Positions 1 through 8,782 of a DNA stretch of 64,000 bases are shown here, in pieces (within the stretch, counting starts at the first letter, position 1; the number at the start of each line of letters is the position of its first letter). This DNA is from Hymenobacter puniceus (GTDB lineage: Bacteria; Bacteroidota; Bacteroidia; Cytophagales; Hymenobacteraceae), in the NCBI RefSeq assembly GCF_014333525.1, contig NZ_JACSCX010000002.1, forward strand, positions 1-64,000. The letters are read 5' to 3'. The notes under the pieces are model-generated. The model did no database searches and had not been told where the DNA came from. It saw only the letters and a program-made list of their open reading frames with translations. The translations under genes were made by a program, and so were the position numbers.

Positions 1-71
1 ACAGAGTCGTTAAGCCCCGGAGCGCCTATGGTACTGCCTTCATCGGTGGGAGAGTCGGTCGCCGCCAACCT
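1..71 (+). rRNA. rrf: 5S ribosomal RNA, 3' part
   Basis: The first ~70 bases match the 3' two thirds of a bacterial 5S rRNA: a GTTAAGCCCC block, then ATGGTACTGC, then GGTGGGAGAGT followed by GGTCGCCGCC. These are the conserved loop and helix segments in the right order. The 5' part lies before the window, so this is the end of an rRNA operon read on the plus strand. The exact 3' end is estimated. Confidence 0.9.
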
Positions 72-85
72 TACTGTATTAGTTC

Positions 86-131
86 GCTGCCCCCGTGCTG
101 CCTCCTTTCTGGGGTCTGGCGCGGGGGCAGC
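86..131 (+). terminator. Hairpin after the 5S rRNA, possible rRNA operon terminator
   Basis: GCTGCCCCC at 86-94 pairs with GGGGGCAGC at 123-131 across a long loop, 15 bases after the 5S end. A weak T-containing stretch follows. The position suggests transcription termination or rRNA processing; the long loop makes a classical intrinsic terminator uncertain. Confidence 0.5.
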
Positions 132-357
132 GGCATTTATAATGGATTGGTTAGGCGTGCGCATCGTGAAGGCAACTTGGGCTAGCTGATGAGCAGTGGC
201 CATTTTGATCTGCGGTTGCGTATTGGACTGCTTTATTTTGGAAGTACCAAACGTCTTTTCGAGCGTAACGTTGTTGCGACGTGGATACTTCGGTACAGCT
301 CTGGTTGGAATGTTGTGTTAGCAATGACGCCTGTCACGGAATATCGACTGTTATAAG
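132..357. other. Gene-free spacer between the rRNA operon and the porU-porV-M16 operon
   Basis: I see no convincing coding frame, tRNA or structured RNA here. A 66-codon frame running from 281 to 481 crosses the terminator hairpin and enters the convergent M16 gene, so it is not taken as a gene. Confidence 0.6.
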
Positions 358-396
358 AAAAAGAAGCCAGCCGCGGTATGCGGCTGGCTTCTTTTT
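358..396. terminator. Bidirectional intrinsic terminator
   Basis: A 13-bp perfect stem (AGAAGCCAGCCGC, 362-374, with its complement at 380-392) and a 5-base loop is flanked by A-runs on one side and T-runs on the other. It lies 18 bases past the stop of the minus-strand M16 gene and can also stop plus-strand rRNA read-through. Confidence 0.9.
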
Positions 397-413
397 GTAT
401 TGGCAGTACAGTT

Positions 414-1694
414 TTACTTCCCGGGCCCAGCTACCGCTTCAATCATGTCGGCGGGCGAAAGGTAGTGCTGAGCTAATATGAGTAGCTCCTCAGCCGTCAC
501 TTGGTTCACTTGCTCGATAAAGTTGGAGTAGTAGGTGGCCGGCAGGTTTAGAAAGACAATATTCTTGTATTTATCGCACTGCTCGAACACAGTGCTGAGT
601 TCGTTGGCGAACTTGCCAGTCATATAATTCTTGACAGTCTGGAGTTCGTCTGCCGGGATAAGTTCATTTTGCAATACCTGGAGCTCATGGTGAACTTCCC
701 GGATGGCAGCGTTGGCGCTATCGGCATTGACATCGGTGCCGATGACGAAGGAGATGGCATGCTCGCGAGGCCCGATGCTGGAGTAGATGCCGTAGGTGAA
801 GCCCTTATCCTCGCGGATGTTCTTCATCAGGCGAGAGCCAAAATAGCCACCCAGTACCTTCACGAGCACCTGCAGTTTGTGCGTATCGGGGTGGGTGAAA
901 GCGGGCCACTGCCGGCCAATGCGCAGGGCGGCCTGAATGCTGTCGGGCACCGTGACGTAGTCGTGGGCTGGCTGGCTGGCTAGGGGCAGCGTTTCTCTGG
1001 CAGACAGCGGCACTGCAGACGCTTGGGCGCTTCCCAGCAGGTCAGATACCAGATTCTGGTCGGCGGGCGCTACATCACCACACAGAAACACCTCGGCTTT
1101 GTCCAGCGAATAGTTGGCGCGATGAAAAGCTTGGAGGGCATCCTGCGCTACTGCGGCGAAAAGCTGCTCGTTGAAGGTGCTGCCGTAGGGGTGCGTGGTG
1201 CCGTAGAGGTTGTGGGAGAACCGCTCGGCGGCGAGGTAGCTGGTTTTCTGGCGCTCTACCCGCACGTTCTGGATGGTGCGGTTTTTGAGCAGCTCCAGTT
1301 CAGTGACGGGAAAGGTTGGGTTGGTCAGTACATCCTGCACCAACGGCAGCAGGTGGGGCAGATGGCGAGTGAGGCAGTATAGCGTAAGGGTAGCCCGATC
1401 GAAACTTTGTTCGCACTCCAGCGAAGCGCCATAGAAAGCGACTTCATCGGCTATCTGGCGGGCGGTGCGGGTGCGGGTGCCTTCGAGCAACATGCGGGCG
1501 GTGAGCAGTGATACGCCGGCGGCAGGCTCATACCACTTGCCGGCAGGCAATACCACCTGCAAGCGTACTACGGGTTGCGCATCGTTGCGCATGATGTGCA
1601 GGCGTGCTCCATTGGGGAGCAAAAACACGTCAGCCGCTGGCAGCGTTACGCTGGCCAGCGGCTGAACGGGAGGAGCGACTTGGCGGTCGAGCAT
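414..1694 (-). CDS. M16 family peptidase-like protein without zinc site (non-catalytic subunit)
   Basis: The product is about 426 residues with the two-lobed M16B organisation. The N-terminal lobe has LTARMLLEGT near residues 64-73, where active members carry the HxxEH zinc motif, so this protein should not be a peptidase by itself. The C-terminal lobe keeps an SRLMKNIREDKGFTYG segment that resembles the R/Y substrate-binding region. M16B enzymes often work as a catalytic/non-catalytic pair; no HxxEH partner is visible in this window. I chose the ATG at 1694 because the next upstream start would overlap porV by 44 bases. It follows porV by 16 bases and is the last gene of the porU-porV unit. 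Confidence 0.8.
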   Translation of the reverse strand: MLDRQVAPPVQPLASVTLPAADVFLLPNGARLHIMRNDAQPVVRLQVVLPAGKWYEPAAGVSLLTARMLLEGTRTRTARQIADEVAFYGASLECEQSFDRATLTLYCLTRHLPHLLPLVQDVLTNPTFPVTELELLKNRTIQNVRVERQKTSYLAAERFSHNLYGTTHPYGSTFNEQLFAAVAQDALQAFHRANYSLDKAEVFLCGDVAPADQNLVSDLLGSAQASAVPLSARETLPLASQPAHDYVTVPDSIQAALRIGRQWPAFTHPDTHKLQVLVKVLGGYFGSRLMKNIREDKGFTYGIYSSIGPREHAISFVIGTDVNADSANAAIREVHHELQVLQNELIPADELQTVKNYMTGKFANELSTVFEQCDKYKNIVFLNLPATYYSNFIEQVNQVTAEELLILAQHYLSPADMIEAVAGPGK

Positions 1695-1710
1695 CGGCAA
1701 TAGAAAACGG

Positions 1711-2931
1711 TTAGTTGACAGGAGAGCTGGAGCCGTCGCCAAAGGCTTGCTCAAGCTCGTTGAAATTAAAGTGGAGCGAAATGCGGATGGTTTGCGACAG
1801 TGGGTTGGCGCGGGAGTTAGGAACTAAGTAGGCCCCATCGACACCGAATACCTGATAGCGTACACCTAGGCCAAAGCTCAGGTACTGCCGGTCGCCTTTC
1901 ACGCGGGGTTCGTAGAAATAGCCTACGCGCGCCATCAGCAGATCGTTGTATGTGTATTCGGCACCGGCCGACAGGTTGACTTCGCGCAACTCCTCGCGGA
2001 ATCCGCCGGGAGCATCGGTGAAGGAGCCTAGAGCGGCGCCTACAATACCTTGGTTGCGACGGCTGGTATTCTCGGCGCGGACGCGGCGGACACGCGCATT
2101 GGCACTGGCAGTATCCGTGGGAGTTGGACCATCTTCATAGAAGGGCGTAGGCGTAAGCAGCTTGGCGCCGTCCACGGTAAGCGTGATTTTATTGTAGGCA
2201 TCCAGTTCCCGGGTAAGGGCGAAACCGAGCTTCAGGCGAGTGGGCAAGAAGTCGGCCTGGGTGGCGCTGGTATAGGTGATTTTGTTGCCAATGTTGGTGA
2301 TGGTGGCTCCTAAACCCAAGTTATAATCGGCAGCGCCGATGGACAGGTCCTTGTTGTAGTAGGCGCCCAAATCAACGGCGGCGGCATTGCCGGGCCGCGA
2401 GTCGGTGCCGCTAGCGTTACCGGTGAGGTTAGAACGGATGTAGCGGGCGGCTACCCCTACACCGAAGTTGTCGGTCAGCTTCTGGCCATACGCCACGCTG
2501 AAAGCATATTCTTTCGGATTGTAGTCGCCCCTTGAAACGTTGAAATCATCACGGAAAGAGATGGTGCCAAGGTCAAAATACATCAGCGAGGCCGAAATGG
2601 CCGAACGCGCTCCGATTTTGGCAGTGCCCGATAGGTAAGCCAGGCCCATATCGTCGGTGACGTTGCGCAGCCAAGGCGAATAGGATGGGGAGAAGCTGTA
2701 CTTGGTGGTGACGAAGCCCAGTTTACCGGCATTGTGGTAGCCTGCATTGGCGTCCGGCGACGTGGCTACGCCGGCTTCCCCTAGTGCCGCCGCCCGGGAA
2801 TCGGGACTGATAGTCAGGATCGGAACAGCCGTGGTGAGCGTATTCGGTTCGGTTTGGGCCGCGCCAATCAACGGCAGGCCAATAAATCCGGAAAGCAGCG
2901 CAAAACGCACAGACAGCTTCAATGGGGTCAT
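1711..2931 (-). CDS. porV: T9SS outer membrane protein PorV (LptO)
   Basis: PorV is an outer-membrane beta-barrel of the FadL fold that shuttles T9SS cargo from the SprA translocon to the PorU sortase complex. The 406-residue product has a signal peptide (cleavage near AAQ, residue ~25), an early segment with DSRAAALGEAGVATSPDAN typical of PorV, and alternating beta-strands ending in an aromatic-rich C-terminus (RISLHFNFNELEQAF). It lies 48 bases after porU on the same strand, the usual Bacteroidota arrangement, and 16 bases before the M16-like gene. Length and motifs fit; I see no anomaly. Confidence 0.93.
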   Translation of the reverse strand: MTPLKLSVRFALLSGFIGLPLIGAAQTEPNTLTTAVPILTISPDSRAAALGEAGVATSPDANAGYHNAGKLGFVTTKYSFSPSYSPWLRNVTDDMGLAYLSGTAKIGARSAISASLMYFDLGTISFRDDFNVSRGDYNPKEYAFSVAYGQKLTDNFGVGVAARYIRSNLTGNASGTDSRPGNAAAVDLGAYYNKDLSIGAADYNLGLGATITNIGNKITYTSATQADFLPTRLKLGFALTRELDAYNKITLTVDGAKLLTPTPFYEDGPTPTDTASANARVRRVRAENTSRRNQGIVGAALGSFTDAPGGFREELREVNLSAGAEYTYNDLLMARVGYFYEPRVKGDRQYLSFGLGVRYQVFGVDGAYLVPNSRANPLSQTIRISLHFNFNELEQAFGDGSSSPVN

Positions 2932-2979
2932 ACAGGAGAAAATGAGGAACGCGGAAAGGTAGGCGAAAATGTCAAAGGG

Positions 2980-5900
2980 TTAATTCAGAATAACCAGTTT
3001 TTCGAACTTGGTGGCGGTGGCCTGGTCTTTTTGCGACCGGACGCTAACCCGGTACACATAGACGCCTCGCGCCAGCTGGTCATTGAATTCGTCGCGGCCA
3101 TTCCACGACAGCGCAGCATCGGAATAGTTGGCCGGTACGTGAGAAGTGCCCCCGCCCACCGTGGTTTGCAGCGTCCGGACGAGGCGGCCCGAGACGGTGA
3201 AAATCTGCACCTGCACATCCAATGGGTCTTCGGGCCGGTTGTGGTCGAAGTGGAAGGTGGTGGTGGTAGAGAAGGGGTTGGGGTAGTTCAGGACGTGTTT
3301 CAGGGCCAGCTTATCGGTGGAAGCGGCAATGAACTCCAGGTCGCGGATGGCGGAGTTGTTGTAGGTATCCCAGGCTTTGAGGTGCAGTACGTGCGGGCCG
3401 GTAGCCAAGTCCTTGAACAGGTATTCCACCCGGCCCGACTGGAAGCTGTCGACGCTGGCCACGTAGAACGAGTTAAGAATAGTGAGCTTGGTAGGGTCGT
3501 TGTCGAGAGTGGCCGTGATTTCGTGGCCGATGCCGGAGCCCGTAGTGTTGATGCCGCTTTCGTCGAAGAGGCGGGCAATGAGCGTGGTGGTATTGCCAGT
3601 GAGGCCACCGAACACGAACTTCTCATTGTCCATGAACAACTTGATGCGGGGCGGGATGGTATCAGTGTTAGCCGTGGTAGAAGCACCGCCAACCGGCACC
3701 GCCCGGTAGCCATGCGCATCTACGATGGCACCGGAGCGGTTGGAGGCATATAGGCTTACTTTGCCTAAACCTAAGTTATAGTTGATGTCGCGGGGCACGA
3801 CAAACTGCACCGTAAAGCGGCCGTTCGTGATAGTCGCCTGACCGTCGTAGATGATATTTTCCTGCACCTGAATGGGTAGCGGAATATCCAGCGGCGAAGT
3901 AGCCAGCGTGGTGATGGTGTTAGGCTTTTCGTAAACCGTAACCTGAGCCGTACCAGAGAAGGTGGAGTTGATAGAGGAAGTAATGGCGGCCGTATTGCGC
4001 ACAGAACCTGATAGCCGCACTGTGGATAGGGCGGTAAGCGGCTCATTGAAAGTAGGAGTAAGGGCGACGCCGTTAATGGAATCCAGGGTCATGGCAACGT
4101 CAGGGCGGGCCAGCCGGGTGCTGGGGTCGCCGAGGAGCACATAGTTGCGGTTCAGTGGGTCATTGGAACCAATAAATTTGGAATAGCGGGAAGCATCGCC
4201 GATGCGGGTAGCTTGGCCACTGCGTACAGACAGCACAGAATCCAGCAGCGGTGTAATCAATAACGTGGAGCCATATACCAAGCGCGTAGTTGTGAATAAG
4301 CCCATGGCGCCACCTTCTACATCCGTCAAAGTAAGCTCTCCGGCAGAGGTTTTTTCGGGGTTGTCATAGTAGCTGAAGTCGCAGGTGCCAGTCACCATGA
4401 ACGTCTGGCGGCTCAGATTCTGCAGACGCAACACTGATTCACGAGTCAGGATTTTCTCGTCAGTGAGGGCATCAGGTCCTCCGTGGCCGTTATAGTTCAG
4501 TATCAATGAGCCCTGCTCAAAGGATTCATCCACGGCCCGCTCGGCTTCCGGCGACCGTTCGCCGTTGGCATTGATCTGCGGATACATATCGAGGTAGACC
4601 TTGCGGAAATTGAAGGCTGGCTGCTGACGGCTAATTTGGCTGATGAGCGGCTCAGCATAATCGCGCGGGTAAGTACTACCGTCTTGGTCGTCGGCTACAA
4701 AAGTGAGGCGGTTGCGCCACTTGCCCAGTGAAGGCCGCAGATCATAGTCCTTGAGCTTCTTCACCATGGCTGCAGCCTGTGTGGTGGAATTAGGCTCTCC
4801 AACCGGCGTGCGGACAGGCAAGCGGCCGACAGCAACGTCCATGATGCCGTTGGCCCCAAAACCTTCCAGCCATTCGCCTTCGTTATCATCTAATATTCCA
4901 AAGTAGTCATCAGAACAGAATGTCTGGTCGCCGAAGCTATTCACGCGGGGCAAAATCTGGGCGAACGACTCGCGCGACTCGTAAGTAGGCACGTAGTTCT
5001 GCGCAATTCGGTCACCGCTGCCGGGCACGCGCTTGGTCCACCAATCGGGCAGGTTGGCAGTATTGGTGAGGTTGGAGGGCTTGGATTTGTAGTCGTAGGA
5101 AGCGTCGCCGAACAGCAGCAGGTACTGGTTGCGGCGCGGTGAGTCGCGCTGGTCATACACCATCTTCATCATGTCGCGGATAGCCGACACGTCCTGGCTG
5201 CCGCCGCCAAACTCGTTGTACACCTGCGTGGTCGTTACGACGGCTACTTTCAGGCCGTCGTTGGTGCGGCGCCAGTCGGCCAGCTCCTGTGCCTGCGCCC
5301 GGAAGGCCGGGTAGGTTACAATCACCATATCCAGGTCGCGAGCCGGATTGAGGGTGCCGTGCAAATCCTGGTTGCTGACGCGGCCGAAGCTGCGGGGCAC
5401 CGGAAACGAGCCGGCCGGGTCGAAGGCCACAAACTCGCGCAACGAATCGGTAGGGGCTACAAAAGTGCCGGCGCCGTTGAGGGCGCGGGCGCGAGGTCGA
5501 CGTGGATTAGTAACGTCCCAGACCTGCGTAGTGCTGGTGCTGCCGGCCAGCGTAAACGGGCTGACACTGCCGGCGCGCACGTTTTCAAATGAACGGAATT
5601 CCAGAAACGAGCCCGACAGGCGCAACGGCCGGCGGGCATTTACTTCGAGGTAGTCGAGGTAGCCATCGGCTGTGGCATCGGAACTGGTGAAGGACAAGCC
5701 GAGCCGCAAGGCCGAACTGGTAGCTGCCGGAACCACTGTCTGCGTCTGGAGGCTGGTAGCCGCGTATTCGGGATAGTCGCTGCGGACAATGGCTGGAATG
5801 CCTTGCACCAGTGTGGCGGAACCAACCGTAATGCGAAACGCCTGGCTGGTGGTGGCACGGCCAGCCAGGGAGGCCGTAACCTGCACCGGGGCGCCGGCTA

Positions 5901-6966
5901 CCAGGTCGGTCAGGTCAGTATCGAAGTTTTGCGTTGCGCCGGTGGCGTTAAAACCTTCCCCCAGCCACACCCGGCCCGATTTGGCCAGATTGATCAACTC
6001 CCGCTCCCAAAACCACCGGGCAGCATACTGCGTGATGGCCGGAGCATTAGCTGCACCAACAGCCGGAGCAGCCGTTACGCGGCGGCCCGTGCGCGGGGCC
6101 GGCGCCACCGTCAGAAAATAGTAAGCAGTATCGGAGTAGATGTTCTGAATGTGCCGGAAGCGCTGGGCGCCGGCCGTGGGGTCGGGTTCCCACACGTGCG
6201 GGCCGCGGGCATAAAACAGGAAGTACTCGTTGGCGTCGAGGGTGGCATTGGCGTCGCCGGAAAAGTACACGGCGTTTTCCACTAGGTCGTCGGGGCGGCG
6301 GGTGCTGATGGCCTGGGGCAGCAGGCCGGTGGCGTTGCCATACACCTGCAGGCGGCTGGGGTCGAGGTTCTGCACATCGAAGCCCATAGCGGCCAAGGCG
6401 GCGCGGTCGAGCTTGAAGATGCCGCTTCTATCGACGCCTATCTTGTACCAGGTACCGGAACGCAGCACCGAGTTGGGCGCGTAGCTGATGCCCTGGCCGC
6501 GGCGTACAACAGGTGGTGCCAGCGTGTAGCTATACTCAAACCATACCAGCTTCTCGGGCTGGCCTGACTGCGCACTGCGCCGGATAGTGGGCAGTAAAAC
6601 CAACGTCACGGGCTGGCCCTGCTCGTTGCCGACAAACGGCGCGGGTGCCGGGCCGGCGTCTTTGAAATTCTTGAGCAGCGCAGCGTCGGAAGCTGAAAAC
6701 GGCTCATAAACGGCTTTCTGCACTTGCCCTTCGGCTACGGTACCGGGCACTGAAATGACGGCGTAGGCCTGCAGCATACCGCGGCGGGGCTGCATCCCGG
6801 CAAACGATGGAATACGGTGCAGCTTGCTATCGGGCCCTACCACTTCGGCCGCTCCCTGCCAGGTGAGCTGCCGCGAAACCGTGCGACGCCCGTCTTGAGC
6901 GTACCCTGGCCGCACTAGCCCAAGCAACAAACAGCCGCAGACTACCAGGAAAGTAAAGTAGCGCAT
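2980..6966 (-). CDS. porU: T9SS sortase / C-terminal signal peptidase PorU
   Basis: PorU is the surface cysteine peptidase that removes the C-terminal sorting domain of T9SS cargo and attaches the cargo to anionic lipopolysaccharide. The 1328-residue protein has a signal peptide (about 1-23), a long N-terminal beta-rich part, and a C25 gingipain-like domain. The catalytic dyad is visible as His828 in NGHGGPD and Cys862 in VTGTCDF. The C-terminus (about 1230-1328) is an NYPNPF-starting sorting-like domain, which PorU is known to retain. It is the first gene of porU-porV-M16. The start at 6966 gives a good signal peptide. Length is slightly above that of the Porphyromonas protein. Confidence 0.95.
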   Translation of the reverse strand: MRYFTFLVVCGCLLLGLVRPGYAQDGRRTVSRQLTWQGAAEVVGPDSKLHRIPSFAGMQPRRGMLQAYAVISVPGTVAEGQVQKAVYEPFSASDAALLKNFKDAGPAPAPFVGNEQGQPVTLVLLPTIRRSAQSGQPEKLVWFEYSYTLAPPVVRRGQGISYAPNSVLRSGTWYKIGVDRSGIFKLDRAALAAMGFDVQNLDPSRLQVYGNATGLLPQAISTRRPDDLVENAVYFSGDANATLDANEYFLFYARGPHVWEPDPTAGAQRFRHIQNIYSDTAYYFLTVAPAPRTGRRVTAAPAVGAANAPAITQYAARWFWERELINLAKSGRVWLGEGFNATGATQNFDTDLTDLVAGAPVQVTASLAGRATTSQAFRITVGSATLVQGIPAIVRSDYPEYAATSLQTQTVVPAATSSALRLGLSFTSSDATADGYLDYLEVNARRPLRLSGSFLEFRSFENVRAGSVSPFTLAGSTSTTQVWDVTNPRRPRARALNGAGTFVAPTDSLREFVAFDPAGSFPVPRSFGRVSNQDLHGTLNPARDLDMVIVTYPAFRAQAQELADWRRTNDGLKVAVVTTTQVYNEFGGGSQDVSAIRDMMKMVYDQRDSPRRNQYLLLFGDASYDYKSKPSNLTNTANLPDWWTKRVPGSGDRIAQNYVPTYESRESFAQILPRVNSFGDQTFCSDDYFGILDDNEGEWLEGFGANGIMDVAVGRLPVRTPVGEPNSTTQAAAMVKKLKDYDLRPSLGKWRNRLTFVADDQDGSTYPRDYAEPLISQISRQQPAFNFRKVYLDMYPQINANGERSPEAERAVDESFEQGSLILNYNGHGGPDALTDEKILTRESVLRLQNLSRQTFMVTGTCDFSYYDNPEKTSAGELTLTDVEGGAMGLFTTTRLVYGSTLLITPLLDSVLSVRSGQATRIGDASRYSKFIGSNDPLNRNYVLLGDPSTRLARPDVAMTLDSINGVALTPTFNEPLTALSTVRLSGSVRNTAAITSSINSTFSGTAQVTVYEKPNTITTLATSPLDIPLPIQVQENIIYDGQATITNGRFTVQFVVPRDINYNLGLGKVSLYASNRSGAIVDAHGYRAVPVGGASTTANTDTIPPRIKLFMDNEKFVFGGLTGNTTTLIARLFDESGINTTGSGIGHEITATLDNDPTKLTILNSFYVASVDSFQSGRVEYLFKDLATGPHVLHLKAWDTYNNSAIRDLEFIAASTDKLALKHVLNYPNPFSTTTTFHFDHNRPEDPLDVQVQIFTVSGRLVRTLQTTVGGGTSHVPANYSDAALSWNGRDEFNDQLARGVYVYRVSVRSQKDQATATKFEKLVILN

Positions 6967-7106
6967 AGAGTTTCAGTCAATAGAGGGTTAATGCGTGGTA
7001 AGCCGTGGCTCTGCAACAAGCCAAGCCAGGCGCCGGTTCATTGAAGGGCTGCTGAAATGGATTAACTCTCTGAGTATGCAAATATTGTGATGCAGCAGCA
7101 CAAAAA

Positions 7107-7862
7107 TCAGCGGGTGGCGGGCCGTAGCACCGACAGCAGCACGTACAGCAATACGATGAGCGGAACCGCCGCGGATTGCAGCCCAATCAGCAACGCCACC
7201 GACAGCAACAGAAACACGAAACGCAGCGAATTGTCCTGCCAGGTTAGGTTTTTGAACTTGAGAGCAAACAGCGGAATTTCTGCCACCAACAAGGCCGAAA
7301 GCAGCACCGTGAGACCCAGCAGCACCCACGGATTCAAAATCAGGGCCGCAACGCCAAACGAGTCGTAGGTGAGAATAAGTGGCAACGAGGCTACTACCAG
7401 CGTGCAGGCCGGCGTCGGCAGCCCAATGAAGGAATCTGACTGGCGGGTGTCGTTGTTGAACTTGGCCAGCCGCAGCGCCGAGAAGATGCTCACGGTGAAG
7501 GCCAGATACGCCAGCCCAACTGGCAGGCCGTGCATGGGCAGCACCTGCTGGAGCAGCTTGAACAGAATAGCGCCTGGCACCACTCCAAACGACACCATAT
7601 CGGCCAGTGAATCCAGGTCCTTGCCAATCGGCGATGAAACGTGCAGCGCCCGCGCCACCAGTCCGTCGAGGAAGTCAGCTACGGCCGCAATACCGATCAG
7701 GTAGGAAGCTTGCACCAGCGGCTGCCAAATGACCGGCGAGAACATAGCTCCGAAGCTGTTAGACCTGGTCTGGGCTGGGTCCATGCTCAGGATTAAGGTC
7801 AGCGCCACGCAGCCGCACAACAGGTTCATGCACGTCAGGGCATTGGGAAGATGTTTTTTCAA
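7107..7862 (-). CDS. pssA: CDP-diacylglycerol--serine O-phosphatidyltransferase
   Basis: PssA joins CDP-diacylglycerol and L-serine to make phosphatidylserine, the precursor of phosphatidylethanolamine, in the inner membrane. The 251-residue protein carries the complete CDP-alcohol phosphatidyltransferase motif: D66-G67-x2-A70-R71-x8-G80-x3-D84-x3-D88. About seven hydrophobic segments follow the expected order. It lies 140 bases upstream of porU on the same strand and could be co-transcribed, although the spacer is long enough for a separate promoter. Confidence 0.93.
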   Translation of the reverse strand: MKKHLPNALTCMNLLCGCVALTLILSMDPAQTRSNSFGAMFSPVIWQPLVQASYLIGIAAVADFLDGLVARALHVSSPIGKDLDSLADMVSFGVVPGAILFKLLQQVLPMHGLPVGLAYLAFTVSIFSALRLAKFNNDTRQSDSFIGLPTPACTLVVASLPLILTYDSFGVAALILNPWVLLGLTVLLSALLVAEIPLFALKFKNLTWQDNSLRFVFLLLSVALLIGLQSAAVPLIVLLYVLLSVLRPATR

Positions 7863-7885
7863 GGCGCTTGAGGCTTAGAGTAACT

Positions 7886-7982
7886 GTCATCCTGAGTTGA
7901 GCGAAAGATCTTACCACGTCAGAACGAATACGTTCGATAGCGACTTAGGCGTGCTAGGGTCCTTCGCTCAACTCGGGATGAC
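7886..7982. repeat. GTCAT-type inverted repeat, copy A
   Basis: Left arm GTCATCCTGAGTTGAGCGAA (from 7886) pairs with its near-complement ending at 7982, with one or two mismatches. The ~45-base loop contains a small palindrome (GAACGAATACGTTC). It ends 24 bases before the pssA start and begins just beyond the end of the upstream hydrolase gene. Same general design as the copies at 17240, 40841, 45039, 50381 and 61263. Confidence 0.85.
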
Positions 7983-8015
7983 GGAGAATTTAGGGTAACG
8001 GAGGCAGTAAGCCCT

Positions 8016-8651
8016 CTATTTCAAAAATGGATTGGAACGGCGCTCGGCGCCAATAGTGGTAGCAGGGCCGTGGCCCGGATATACCGTTACCTCATCGGGC
8101 AGAGTCAGCAGTTGCGTGCGGATGCTCTCAATCAGGGTAGCATGGTCGCCGCCGGGCAGGTCGGTGCGGCCGATGCTCTGTTGAAACAGCACGTCGCCGC
8201 CGATAACCACCTTAGTAGGAGCATGGTAGAACACCACGTGGCCGGGCGCATGACCGGGCGCAAAGCGCACTTCCAGCTCAGTTTCGCCGAAGCGGACGGG
8301 CGTACCGGGCGTCAGGAAGCCGGTAGGCTCGGCCGGCGAGTAGTACGGGAAGCCGTAGCTAGGCGCGTAGGCCGGCACGGCCCGCAGCGTGGCCAGGTCG
8401 GCCTCATGAATCAGGAACGGCACCTTATAAGTATCCAGCACAAACTGGTTGCCGAATACGTGGTCGATGTGGCAGTGCGTGTTCAGCAGCAATACCACCT
8501 GCAGCTGGTGGTCGGTGATGAACGCCTGCAAAGCAGCCTGCTCGGCCCGGTCGTAGCAACCGGGGTCTATTACCACGCACTGGCCGGTGGCATCATGCAG
8601 CAGATAGGTATTTTCGGAAAAGGCGTTTAATGTAAACCCTGAAACGGTCAT
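8016..8651 (-). CDS. MBL-fold hydrolase, glyoxalase-II-like
   Basis: The 211-residue protein is a compact metallo-beta-lactamase-fold hydrolase of the YcbL/GloB type, which hydrolyse thioesters such as S-lactoylglutathione. THCHIDH at residues 58-64 supplies the main metal ligands; further ligands are His in APGHAPGH, Asp in GGDVLF and His in VYPGHGP. It lacks the extra C-terminal helical domain of classical glyoxalase II, as in the short bacterial family. The true substrate cannot be read from sequence. It is divergent from the FAD oxidoreductase across a 131-base spacer that contains a palindrome. Confidence 0.85.
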   Translation of the reverse strand: MTVSGFTLNAFSENTYLLHDATGQCVVIDPGCYDRAEQAALQAFITDHQLQVVLLLNTHCHIDHVFGNQFVLDTYKVPFLIHEADLATLRAVPAYAPSYGFPYYSPAEPTGFLTPGTPVRFGETELEVRFAPGHAPGHVVFYHAPTKVVIGGDVLFQQSIGRTDLPGGDHATLIESIRTQLLTLPDEVTVYPGHGPATTIGAERRSNPFLK

Positions 8652-8704
8652 GCAAAAAGGAAAAAAGGACGCGCGTTGGAACTGCGTGGTAAGTTACGAG
8701 TCTT

Positions 8705-8767
8705 ATCTGTAGAACGGAGTGGCGCTTCGTTCTACGGCTGAACGGAGCGCCACTCCGTTCTACAGAT
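8705..8767. repeat. Long palindrome between divergent genes
   Basis: ATCTGTAGAACGGAGTGGCG pairs with its perfect complement ending at 8767, and further imperfect pairing continues inwards around CGTTCTACGG / CTGAACGG. It fills half of the spacer between the hydrolase and FAD oxidoreductase genes and ends 15 bases before the plus-strand start. It resembles a REP-type element but has a different word from the GTCAT copies. Confidence 0.8.
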
Positions 8768-8782
8768 GCTACCTTGCCCCCC

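Noticed and set aside
281..481. Possible 66-residue gene near the window start
   Set aside because: Crosses a strong terminator hairpin and runs into a convergent gene; no protein features.
2854..3753. Long open frame antisense to porU
   Set aside because: It mirrors high-GC codon third positions of porU; porU has catalytic motifs and a signal peptide, the antisense frame has no recognisable domain.
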